Position numbers and translations under genes: made by a program
DNA from: Cyanobacteria bacterium HKST-UBA02
GTDB lineage: Bacteria; Cyanobacteriota; Vampirovibrionia; Obscuribacterales; Obscuribacteraceae
Direction of reading: 5' to 3'
Length of the DNA stretch: 5,041 bases
Assembly: GCA_020431945.1 (NCBI GenBank)
Contig: JAGQHH010000692.1
Coordinates: 1-5,041, forward strand
The notes under the pieces: model-generated
The model's database searches: none
What the model was told of the DNA's origin: nothing
Seen by the model: the letters and a program-made list of their open reading frames with translations, nothing else
In this document: positions 1-5,041 of the stretch, in pieces
Layout of the letters: every line of letters begins with the position of its first letter
How positions within the stretch are numbered: position 1 is the stretch's first letter

Positions 1-46
1 ATATGCCTGTGAGGACATAAAAAATTCAAAAAACTTGACCACACAG
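1..46. other. Short A/T-rich stretch downstream of the first gene
   Basis: This edge segment follows the stop codon of the minus-strand gene at 47-742. On the minus strand it reads as two T-rich runs. The first is preceded by TCAAG and followed by TTGA, which could form only a weak A/U stem. There is no GC-rich stem, so I do not call an intrinsic terminator. No coding sequence is supported here, and the window edge prevents further judgement. Confidence 0.3.
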
Positions 47-742
47 TCATATGGCAGATGTGTTGGTCCGCTGGACTTTGATTCTACTGTCTACCTGGAA
101 GGGCTCCTTGTTCCGGCACCGGCGACAGTCCCACCATCCGTCTTTGACAAAGTCCTGATAGAGACCATGCGGGTCGGGGGAAAGCATAGTCAGGGCGTCT
201 CCCCGGTGGCAGATGGGGCAAGTTGGGTTGAGGACTGCTTTCACTTCTTTGTGTAGTGCGACTGCGGCATCGCGGTTTCCGGTCCATGTATAGAGCCTGT
301 CCAGCCGGTCGCGCAAGAGGGCTACGGAAACGCTATTGTCGCCTTCCCGCGCAATGTATTCGTCAATGAGCCGACGGCATTGCGCCTGTGCCTTCAGGCA
401 CTTCCTGTTCCACTCCGGGTCTTTCTGGTAGTCATAAGAGTCCTCATAAGTGTTCTCGTGGGAGCTCTCGCGGGATCGGCCATCTGCGTCACTCACCGCC
501 GTAATCGTCCAGGTCTTGTCGCTTGCGATCTCAACTTCTGTAGGTTTTTTTGCTTCTTCTACATGGTAGGTCCTGTAGATATCCTCATAAAGCTGACCTT
601 CTGCGGCAGCCAGATCGGTAATTCGCTGATCCGGTCCTGCGATCTGCCGTGAGTGTTGCCAGCAAAAGCCTGCTGTGCAAAGCACAATAACTAGATGAAA
701 TCCGACTGTAGTCAGGTTCAGTCGACTTGATTCAAATGCCAT
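47..742 (-). CDS. Uncharacterised membrane-anchored protein with C-terminal zinc-ribbon-like CxxC pair
   Basis: I do not recognise this 231-residue protein. Residues about 11-28 form one hydrophobic segment (TVGFHLVIVLCTAGFCW) near the N-terminus, so it is probably a single-pass anchor or an uncleaved signal. No proper lipobox surrounds Cys22 or Cys27. Residues 40-130 are hydrophilic and rich in acidic residues, Tyr and Arg, with predicted helix around 112-170. The C-terminus carries CPIC (Cys175, Cys178) and CRRC (Cys206, Cys209), with 27 residues between the pairs, which is the layout of a zinc ribbon. Metal binding is inferred, not shown. The ATG at 740-742 is the only reasonable Met start, since the next Met is far inside. 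No Shine-Dalgarno sequence stands directly before it; instead there are three GACC repeats. It is transcribed divergently from the gene at 900. The reading frame is long, and the signal segment and Cys pairs support a real gene. Confidence 0.72.
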   Translation of the reverse strand: MAFESSRLNLTTVGFHLVIVLCTAGFCWQHSRQIAGPDQRITDLAAAEGQLYEDIYRTYHVEEAKKPTEVEIASDKTWTITAVSDADGRSRESSHENTYEDSYDYQKDPEWNRKCLKAQAQCRRLIDEYIAREGDNSVSVALLRDRLDRLYTWTGNRDAAVALHKEVKAVLNPTCPICHRGDALTMLSPDPHGLYQDFVKDGWWDCRRCRNKEPFQVDSRIKVQRTNTSAI

Positions 743-899
743 GGTCGGTCGGTCTAGCCCCCGCTTACCGAATCATGTATATCATTGTACTTGGAGTGTC
801 GCCTTGTCGCTTAGAGCGTTCCCTCTTCAATGGAAGAAACAGACGATTGGCGCGAGTGACGAGGTAAGCATTATCGATTGAAGAAAGGGCCTGAGCGTT
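743..899. promoter_or_regulatory. Intergenic region between divergent genes
   Basis: This 157-bp gap separates two gene starts pointing away from each other, so it should hold promoters for both. I see an A/T-rich patch around 775-789 (ATGTATATCAT) that could serve as a -10 element on either strand, but no well-spaced -35 partner. Three GGTC units (743-754) touch the start codon of the minus-strand gene. No operator or RNA structure is convincing. Confidence 0.35.
883..889 (+). promoter_or_regulatory. Ribosome binding site fixing the start at 900
   Basis: GAAAGGG lies 10 bases before the ATG at 900. An in-frame TGA at 879-881 blocks any longer reading frame. Together these make 900 the best start for the 304-residue protein. 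Confidence 0.5.
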
Positions 900-1814
900 A
901 TGGTTGTCTATATTTGGAAGTCCAGCGACGATTGCCATTTGCAGCCTTCGGAGATTCGCAGAAGAATTGACGAGGGTGAGAACCTGGACTTTCTAGCTCC
1001 TCTTGATGTGAATGAATTCGCCGATGTGGCTGCCCGTTTCTTTAAACCGAAGTATCTTCCTGACCTGGAAGGCAACAGCCTGGTCTGGAAGGGAGATAAC
1101 TGTAAAGATGTTCTCGAGGTATCGGAGCGCTACGCAAAATTTGTTGGTGAATCAACAGTGTATTCCTCTGGCAAAGTTTGCACGGCAGTGGATATGCCAT
1201 TCCTTGCCGGTAGCTTGGGTTGCAGGGTTTTCTTTACCTGGCCAAAAGACTATCTAATGAGGAGACCGCTTGGTTCTGCGGTTCGTGAGCGAATAGAATT
1301 GCAGCTCGTCGAAGGGCTCGACTCTGAAGAACTATCATGCCAGCAGGTTCCGCTTACCGAGGCTCGCAGGGTCGAGGCTGACTTCTGTATAGCTACCTTG
1401 AAACTCAAGTCAGAAGGTATAGAAGCTAGATTCGGTATCGTTTTCGAAGATGGATTAAACGACCTCGGATTTTTCAAAGTTGCGGCTCTGCGAATAAACG
1501 AATCTATGGTCTGGTTGTTTGACTATTCGAATCCAGATATGGACCTTGCAATAGGAGTCTTAAAGTCCTGCGAGGGAAGAGGGGATGTCCTCGATTCACT
1601 CTTAACGGCGCTGGGCCTTTCGACTGCCGATCTGTCCTGGATTAATGATGAGGTAGAGCTTGCCGCTCACGAGGTGTGGCGGCAGGATGACAATGGCAAT
1701 GAGTTCCTGGTCGAAACATTGCCTTGTAGAGCTGATGCTCTATCCCGGGTCCGTATGTTTACCGAGCGCGGACATAAGCAACTCTACTGGGCTAGTCCCG
1801 CCGGGGCGTCATAG
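900..1814 (+). CDS. Uncharacterised soluble protein with C-terminal RQDDNGN...GHKQxYW module
   Basis: This 304-residue protein has no signal peptide or membrane segment, so it is probably cytoplasmic. Residues 1-85 begin MVVYIWKSSDD and contain a helix (PSEIRRRIDEGE) and a Trp/Gly element (LVWKGDNC). From memory this resembles the N-terminal pattern of small uncharacterised bacterial proteins that start with a Tyr/Trp strand followed by a P-x-x-I helix, but I cannot name the family. Residues 105-255 are a mixed alpha/beta stretch with no motif I know. Residues 259-297 contain VWRQDDNGNEFLV, a helix with spaced Arg residues, then RGHKQLYW. I recall this signature as a small, often stand-alone protein, sometimes labelled SPOR-like; that is unverified. 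The protein contains eight cysteines. The gene converges on the minus-strand array with 7 bp between stop codons and no intrinsic terminator between them. Codon use is mixed, unlike the GC-ending rhomboid gene. Confidence 0.8.
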   Translation: MVVYIWKSSDDCHLQPSEIRRRIDEGENLDFLAPLDVNEFADVAARFFKPKYLPDLEGNSLVWKGDNCKDVLEVSERYAKFVGESTVYSSGKVCTAVDMPFLAGSLGCRVFFTWPKDYLMRRPLGSAVRERIELQLVEGLDSEELSCQQVPLTEARRVEADFCIATLKLKSEGIEARFGIVFEDGLNDLGFFKVAALRINESMVWLFDYSNPDMDLAIGVLKSCEGRGDVLDSLLTALGLSTADLSWINDEVELAAHEVWRQDDNGNEFLVETLPCRADALSRVRMFTERGHKQLYWASPAGAS

Positions 1815-1819
1815 GTTGC

Positions 1820-1859
1820 CTCTACTCATGGAAGTAGGCCCATTTCCCGATCGGCTCGA
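1820..1859. repeat. 40-bp direct repeat, copy 1 (3' end of last array gene)
   Basis: This segment covers the stop codon and last 12 or so codons of the gene at 1822-2592. It matches 3395-3434 at 36 of 40 positions by eye (CTCTACTCATGGAAGTA is identical in both). It encodes the shared tail IGKWAYFHE. The similarity reflects paralogy and may also show strong constraint or gene conversion. Confidence 0.7.
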
Positions 1860-2592
1860 TAACGCCTCCTGATCGATGCAGATACTTCTCAGACGGTTGA
1901 TAGAAGAATTCATCGAAGTTGCCGAGCCTGCTGGAGCAGGGAATTACAAGCTCCCAGGCATCTTCGCCTGGGCCTGCGATCAGTTCAAACTCAATGTGGC
2001 GATATATTCCCATATTCGTTGTCGGCGGGCTGGCGAGATATTCGGGGACCAGTTGTCTGAGATTCCCTGGAAGGTGCCCTCTGTCTTTCTCATACTTATT
2101 GATGGCTACGATCACTGGATCTAATCTCTCTGCAAGATCCACAAACGCGCACATTCTAATGTGATTCCCCAGGTTCAGACCGAAGGTGGTGACAGCTACG
2201 ATAGGCACGAGCAGGAATGAGTAGGCGAGGCAAGAGCGCTTCGATTCAAATAGCAAGCCGATGATAACCAGGGGAGGATTCAAGAACCCGAAGCCCAAGA
2301 TGACTGCAAGTCCTACCCAGAGGGGATCTAAAATGGCTAGACTGCTAAGCGGTGGCGGGGCTACCACCAGGTAGGAGGAAATCACGATTAGACATATAGT
2401 AATTGATGAGAGCACGGCGAATGTAGACAAAATCCGTCTCTTAGCGGTAAGCGCGACCATACAAGCGAAGGTGCTGAGCAGTGTCACGCAGATGGTTAGA
2501 CCCAGCGGACTTCGCCAGCATAGACCAAGGAGCGTGAACCCTGTGACCAGCAGCAAGCCAGTATTTGTCATTCCTGGACGAGCTTCGAACAT
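1822..2592 (-). CDS. Five-pass membrane protein with periplasmic C-terminal domain, array copy 3 (last)
   Basis: Uncharacterised 256-residue protein, paralogous to the two genes upstream of it. Hydrophobic segments lie at about 8-25, 29-49, 54-77, 89-113 and 121-142. Basic loops (AKRR at 50-53, ESKR at 116-119) suggest the N-terminus is inside and residues 145-256 are outside, in the periplasm. The soluble domain holds Cys148, then LDPVIVAINKYEKD, then LVPEYL, then IPC (Cys219), and ends IGKWAYFHE. Cys148 and Cys219 could form a disulfide. The Y-x-x-D ... P ... LVPxYL pattern recalls the segment after the N-terminal helix of type II secretion pseudopilins, but the rest does not fit. I chose Met at 2590-2592 because it gives exactly 12 residues before the shared T/S-G motif, as in both paralogs. 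A GTG at 2617-2619 overlaps the preceding stop (GTGA), has GGAG 12 bases upstream, and would add 9 residues. It follows the middle copy by 23 bp. Confidence 0.82.
   Translation of the reverse strand: MFEARPGMTNTGLLLVTGFTLLGLCWRSPLGLTICVTLLSTFACMVALTAKRRILSTFAVLSSITICLIVISSYLVVAPPPLSSLAILDPLWVGLAVILGFGFLNPPLVIIGLLFESKRSCLAYSFLLVPIVAVTTFGLNLGNHIRMCAFVDLAERLDPVIVAINKYEKDRGHLPGNLRQLVPEYLASPPTTNMGIYRHIEFELIAGPGEDAWELVIPCSSRLGNFDEFFYQPSEKYLHRSGGVIEPIGKWAYFHE
1953..1972. other. Perfect 7-bp inverted repeat inside coding sequence
   Basis: CCCAGGC and GCCTGGG flank a 6-base loop inside the last array gene. A second inverted repeat, CCTGCT/AGCAGG at 1927-1940, lies nearby. Neither is followed by a T-run on either strand, so they are not intrinsic terminators. 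They coincide with the small insertion AGPGED found only in this paralog, so they may simply be coding sequence. Confidence 0.45.
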
Positions 2593-2615
2593 GGCGATGG
2601 ATGACGGATCCCTTT

Positions 2616-3392
2616 TCACCGACCTGGTATTCTCCAGTTGGCGCGGAATTTCCAGGGCCCGTCGCTCCACATCTCGCCTGAATCGAATGCTGGAAATGAA
2701 GGATCATGTACGTAGATGAATTCTGCGTTTGCGTTCGGGTCGGTCACTATGAGCTTCCAGGAATCGTGGTCCGCTCGAAGATAATAGTCTGGCAGGATTC
2801 CTACTCCGGTAGAAGGCAGCGTCTTCAAGTATTCTGGTACGAGATCCTCGAGTTTTTCTGGAAGCTCGTGGTGGTCTCTTATGTATGCGTCCACGCCGGC
2901 TACAAGAGGTTGGAGCCTTGCCGCGATGTTGTAGCAAGCTCGCGACTGAATCGCGCTTCCGCACATGGATGTGAAGGCGAGATACAAGCCGCTGACTAAG
3001 GCGAGACCCGCAATATTCATCCATTGCTTGTTGTTCTTGTAGTCGAATTCGGACAAGAGAAGTCCAACAAAGAAGACCAGGGTTGTCACAGCTGTCATTA
3101 CCATAATTAGAAAGCCGTATACGTATATGCTGAATGAGCTTCCCCAGGGTGCTGGTGCCACAAGCGAGTACTTTGCGACCACGATGATGCTATATGTGAT
3201 GGCAATGAAGTAGGCGAAGCGAGTAGTGATTCGATCTTTGCTTCTCATGGATAATCTTGTAGCGCCGAGCAATGTGATTGTGACGTAAGCGAAGCAGAGC
3301 CCGGCTGGCGATTGCCAGGCCAGTCCGGTAAGCGCGACGGCTACGCTGAGCAGGACGCCGGAGGACGCGAAGCTGAATCGGTCTGCTTTCAT
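2616..3392 (-). CDS. Five-pass membrane protein, array copy 2 (middle, divergent C-terminus)
   Basis: Uncharacterised 258-residue paralog of its two neighbours. Hydrophobic segments lie at about 8-26, 31-46, 57-79, 89-113 and 126-144, with basic loop RLSMRSKDR at 46-54. The soluble domain carries Cys153, then ARLQPLVAGVDAYIRD, then LVPEYLKTLPSTGVG. It differs from the other copies in two ways. The position of the second conserved cysteine reads VTDPN, so the likely disulfide is lost, although an extra Cys144 is present. The shared tail IGKWAYFHE is replaced by DGPWKFRANWRIPGR. I chose Met at 3390-3392 because it aligns with the paralog starts and lies 4 bp after the previous stop. The alternative ATG at 3402-3404 overlaps that stop (ATGAGTAG). 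Longer starts would run deep into the upstream gene. The tight spacing suggests translational coupling with the first copy. Confidence 0.82.
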   Translation of the reverse strand: MKADRFSFASSGVLLSVAVALTGLAWQSPAGLCFAYVTITLLGATRLSMRSKDRITTRFAYFIAITYSIIVVAKYSLVAPAPWGSSFSIYVYGFLIMVMTAVTTLVFFVGLLLSEFDYKNNKQWMNIAGLALVSGLYLAFTSMCGSAIQSRACYNIAARLQPLVAGVDAYIRDHHELPEKLEDLVPEYLKTLPSTGVGILPDYYLRADHDSWKLIVTDPNANAEFIYVHDPSFPAFDSGEMWSDGPWKFRANWRIPGR

Positions 3393-3394
3393 AG

Positions 3395-3434
3395 CTCTAC
3401 TCATGGAAGTAAGCCCATTTGCCGATTCGCTCGA
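3395..3434. repeat. 40-bp direct repeat, copy 2 (3' end of first array gene)
   Basis: Partner of 1820-1859, with 36 of 40 identical positions by eye. It covers the stop codon and the codons for IGKWAYFHE of the first array gene. The middle array gene has no equivalent at its 3' end. The two copies are 1,575 bp apart, so recombination between them would delete the middle gene plus one neighbour-equivalent. Confidence 0.7.
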
Positions 3435-4170
3435 CGGCGCCGCCGCCGCGTTCCGAATAAGTCTCGGTCGGGAGATAGTAGTATTCATCCGCGTTGCAAA
3501 AGCCTGTAGAGCAGGGGACGGTAAGTTGCCACCGATTGTCTATCAGAAAGTCACTTTCTATCCGATATTGGCGATAGGCTCCCATGTTTGTCGATGGTAG
3601 GCTCTCGAGGTACTTCGGCACGAGCGCGTCGAGCGTTGGCGGTGGTTCCGAGTTGTCTTTCTCATATTGCTTGATGGCGACAATCACAGGCTGCAGGCGG
3701 TCTGATAGTTGAAGGAAAGCGCATGACCTGACATTTCTAGGTGCTACTGAAGCGAATATGCACATCGCTGCAAAGACCAAAGCAACGCGTGAATTGCTCA
3801 GGTTTCCCGTCTTGAATTTCGAAAACCGTTCCGTGAAGAAGAGATAGGGTATCGCGAAAACCGAGGTCACCACGAACGGGACGACCAGGAATGCTTCAAC
3901 GTCAATGGCAAGCGCTGTACCAATCGGAGCTGGAGCTATGGATATGTATTCTGCGACGGCGGTGATTATTCCAATAAATGATACGATCGCGACATATTGA
4001 GTGACTGTCCAATTTTTTGTCTTGATTATCGAAACGAGGGGGGCGGTCGTGAAAACGATGACCCAGGCGGCAGTAAGCCCCAGGGGGTTCTTCCATGCCA
4101 GACCCAGGAGCGCCAGCCCGGCGGTGAACAATATGCCTGTAGACGCAAGACCGAGTGTTTTGCTTTTCAT
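3397..4170 (-). CDS. Five-pass membrane protein with periplasmic C-terminal domain, array copy 1 (first)
   Basis: Uncharacterised 257-residue protein, probably the first gene of a three-gene operon. Hydrophobic segments lie at about 8-26, 31-50, 57-79, 90-112 and 126-143. The loop IIKTKNW (48-54) and the Lys/Arg-rich loop ERFSKFK (114-120) are likely cytoplasmic, which places residues 145-257 in the periplasm. The soluble domain contains Cys150, RLQPVIVAIKQYEKD, LVPKYLESLPSTNMG, VPC (Cys220), Cys225 and a Tyr-rich DEYYYLP, and ends IGKWAYFHE. Cys150 and Cys220 match the cysteine pair in the third copy. I chose Met at 4168-4170 because it aligns with the paralog starts. Met at 4198-4200 would add ten residues and has no Shine-Dalgarno sequence before it. 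A GAG-containing purine stretch precedes the chosen start but is weak. Function is unknown. The operon runs divergently from the rhomboid gene. Confidence 0.83.
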   Translation of the reverse strand: MKSKTLGLASTGILFTAGLALLGLAWKNPLGLTAAWVIVFTTAPLVSIIKTKNWTVTQYVAIVSFIGIITAVAEYISIAPAPIGTALAIDVEAFLVVPFVVTSVFAIPYLFFTERFSKFKTGNLSNSRVALVFAAMCIFASVAPRNVRSCAFLQLSDRLQPVIVAIKQYEKDNSEPPPTLDALVPKYLESLPSTNMGAYRQYRIESDFLIDNRWQLTVPCSTGFCNADEYYYLPTETYSERGGGAVERIGKWAYFHE

Positions 4171-4347
4171 GGTCTTTACTCGGAATGTGGTTCTAAACAT
4201 ATACCCGGAGGAGGCATTGGACCTGGCGAGGACCCCTGCTAGACGTGGCTTTACTTAACAATCGATCGGTTATCTGTCGGGGCGAAGCTCCGTGTTTCGT
4301 GGTGGTAGCACGATTGAGCCGGGGGCGGGAGGCGGAGCATAATCTTT

Positions 4348-4369
4348 AAGTCGCCTTTCGGCGGGCTTT
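4348..4369 (+). terminator. Terminator-like hairpin in an intergenic gap
   Basis: AAG, T and CGCC pair with GGCG, GG and CTT around a TTTC loop, giving an eight or nine base-pair stem with a one-base bulge. It is followed by CTTTA on the plus strand. The mirror strand has AAG then A-rich sequence, so the plus strand is the likelier direction. No plus-strand gene ends just upstream. It could therefore be a relic of a lost gene, a leader attenuator for the rhomboid gene, or a chance structure. Confidence 0.35.
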
Positions 4370-4392
4370 ACTGGAGCGCACGGAGAATCCGG

Positions 4393-4398
4393 TATATT
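4393..4398 (+). promoter_or_regulatory. Possible -10 element of the rhomboid gene
   Basis: TATATT matches the bacterial -10 consensus at five of six positions and ends 6 bases before the ATG at 4405. If used, the transcript would start at or next to the start codon and be leaderless. No good -35 hexamer is found at 16-18 bases, so this is weak. Confidence 0.25.
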
Positions 4399-4404
4399 GG
4401 TCAG

Positions 4405-5041
4405 ATGACACTGGAGACAAAGAGCGGCTCGACGGTGACCGGCAAATTCGCCGGCAGGATGCGCCTGTCCGTTACCAATGTCTTCGTGTCCATCAATGCG
4501 CTCTACTTCGCGGCGATGATCGCTTTGGATGGCTGGTCGGCGTTGTATGAGCCGTCGGAGAACACCCTCATCGAGCTGGGCGCCAACTTCGCGCCCCTGA
4601 CTGCAGGGGGTGAGCCCTGGCGGCTTCTCACCTGCGCTTTTCTGCATTCGGGCAGCCTGCATTTCCTGGTCAATATGTATGTGCTCTTCGTGCTCGGTCA
4701 CGACGTGGAAGAGGACATCGGGTGGTGGCGGTACCTTCTTCTCTATCTCGCTCTCGCTATCTTCGCATCGGTGACCAGCCTGGGCTTCACCGACATCGGC
4801 GCGGTTTGTGTCGGTGCTTCCGGTGCCGTATGCGGGCTGCTCGGTTTTGCCACCGGGCGCATCGGCGATAACGAAGGGCTGCCCATGAAGGACATCATCA
4901 AGCGCCGCCTTCTGATTCTGATCTTCTTTATCGCAATATTGCTATATCAGAGCTTCCTGATGCCGTACATAGATAATGCCGCCCACCTCGGAGGGCTTTT
5001 CGCCGGAGTGGCTGCGGGGGTAACCTATGGGCTGGCGCGGC
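4405..5041 (+). CDS. Rhomboid family intramembrane serine protease, cut by window end
   Basis: This open frame runs off the window after 212 complete codons. Rhomboids cleave membrane proteins inside the bilayer of the cytoplasmic membrane. The family signatures appear in order: WR at 72-73, H81 and the oxyanion pair H86/N90 (HFLVNMY, matching GlpG His145, His150, Asn154), the catalytic GASG with Ser139, and the catalytic His194 in AAHLGGLFAG. Hydrophobic segments lie at about 24-42, 84-98, 108-127, 132-151, 168-185 and 195 onward, a typical six-helix core. There is no long cytoplasmic GlpG-type domain before it. The ATG at 4405 follows a GGAG that is about 19 bases away, so its ribosome site is poor. 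Met19 at 4459 follows GGCAGG but is nearly adjacent to it, and a CCGGC/GCCGG inverted repeat (4439-4454) lies between. Codons end mostly in G or C, unlike the genes to the left. Substrate is unknown. Confidence 0.93.
   Translation, partial: MTLETKSGSTVTGKFAGRMRLSVTNVFVSINALYFAAMIALDGWSALYEPSENTLIELGANFAPLTAGGEPWRLLTCAFLHSGSLHFLVNMYVLFVLGHDVEEDIGWWRYLLLYLALAIFASVTSLGFTDIGAVCVGASGAVCGLLGFATGRIGDNEGLPMKDIIKRRLLILIFFIAILLYQSFLMPYIDNAAHLGGLFAGVAAGVTYGLAR

Larger units (their letters stand above)
1822..4170 (-). repeat. Tandem array of three paralogous genes
   Basis: Three adjacent same-strand genes encode proteins of 257, 258 and 256 residues that align end to end. Shared landmarks are: T/S-G at residues 11-12, G-L-x-W near 23-26, SLVAPAP or SIAPAP near 77-82, a Cys before the helix ending RLxP, LVPxYL, and the P-S/T-T-x-x-G motif. 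The C-terminal domain is better conserved than the membrane part. The order of transcription is 4170 to 3397, 3392 to 2616, then 2592 to 1822, with gaps of 4 and 23 bp. Confidence 0.88.
4171..4404. other. Intergenic region between the array and the rhomboid gene
   Basis: These 234 bp separate divergent genes and should contain the array promoter (minus strand) and the rhomboid promoter (plus strand). On the minus strand I see only a weak candidate, CCGACA then TTAAGT with a 16-base spacer, around 4253-4280. A G-rich patch (4319-4336) and a terminator-like hairpin (4348-4369) occupy the right half. No gene is supported here. The composition changes across this gap from mixed to GC-rich. Confidence 0.4.

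Noticed and set aside
545..551. Run of seven A on the minus strand, reading A AAA AAA in frame, as a slippery frameshift site
   Set aside because: The -1 frame meets TGA within about four codons, no stimulatory structure is evident, and the downstream zinc-ribbon region is intact in the zero frame.
743..754. Three GGTC units next to the start codon as a phase-variable repeat
   Set aside because: Three units are too few, and they lie outside the coding frame.
1798..1807. GC-rich CCCGCCGGGG as a bidirectional terminator between convergent genes
   Set aside because: It forms at most a few base pairs and has no T-run on either strand.
1876..2164. Two plus-strand frames of about 80 codons
   Set aside because: Both lie antisense to the conserved C-terminal domain of the last array gene and show no independent coding signs.
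2593..2670. Longer N-terminus for the last array gene (Met at 2670)
   Set aside because: It would overlap the middle gene by 55 bases and add residues without match in the paralogs. The start at 2592 aligns exactly.
3393..3488. Longer N-terminus for the middle array gene (Met at 3488)
   Set aside because: It would run about 90 bases into the upstream paralog and has no counterpart in the other copies.
4270..4701. A minus-strand reading frame of 143 codons
   Set aside because: It lies antisense to the rhomboid gene, whose catalytic motifs are clear, and its protein is low-complexity Arg/Pro/Glu-rich as expected from an antisense GC-rich frame.

Overview
The window reads as bacterial accessory DNA from a Gram-negative bacterium, most likely a proteobacterium. 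A gammaproteobacterium of the Xanthomonadaceae type is a guess from the style of the proteins, not something proven by the sequence. Genes are closely packed, some overlap or nearly overlap, and most encode proteins I cannot name. I see no tRNA, rRNA, CRISPR array, transposase or integrase.

Layout. (1) 47-742, minus strand: an uncharacterised protein with one N-terminal membrane segment and a C-terminal CxxC...CxxC zinc-ribbon-like module. (2) 743-899: the gap between divergent genes. (3) 900-1814, plus strand: a soluble, uncharacterised 304-residue protein. Its last 40 residues look like a small stand-alone module (RQDDNGN ... GHKQxYW) fused to a larger domain. It converges on the next gene with only 7 bp between stop codons. 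(4) 1822-4170, minus strand: three tandem paralogous genes, probably one operon read from about 4170 down to 1822. Each encodes about 257 residues, with five predicted membrane segments followed by a soluble, probably periplasmic, C-terminal domain. The first and third are close relatives at the C-terminus. The middle copy has lost a conserved cysteine and the shared tail. (5) 4171-4404: a non-coding gap between divergent genes with a terminator-like hairpin. (6) From 4405 to the window end, plus strand: a rhomboid intramembrane serine protease with its catalytic Ser and His, cut off by the window edge.

How they fit together. The rhomboid gene uses strongly G/C-ending codons and looks like ordinary chromosomal sequence. 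Everything left of about 4200 uses mixed codons, including many ATA and AGA codons, which fits acquired or fast-evolving accessory DNA. The tandem membrane-protein array is the most distinctive element. It could be a self-expanding family of envelope proteins, possibly of an immunity or envelope-stress kind, but no toxin or other partner lies in the window to support that. None of the four left-hand families can be assigned a biochemical function from sequence alone.
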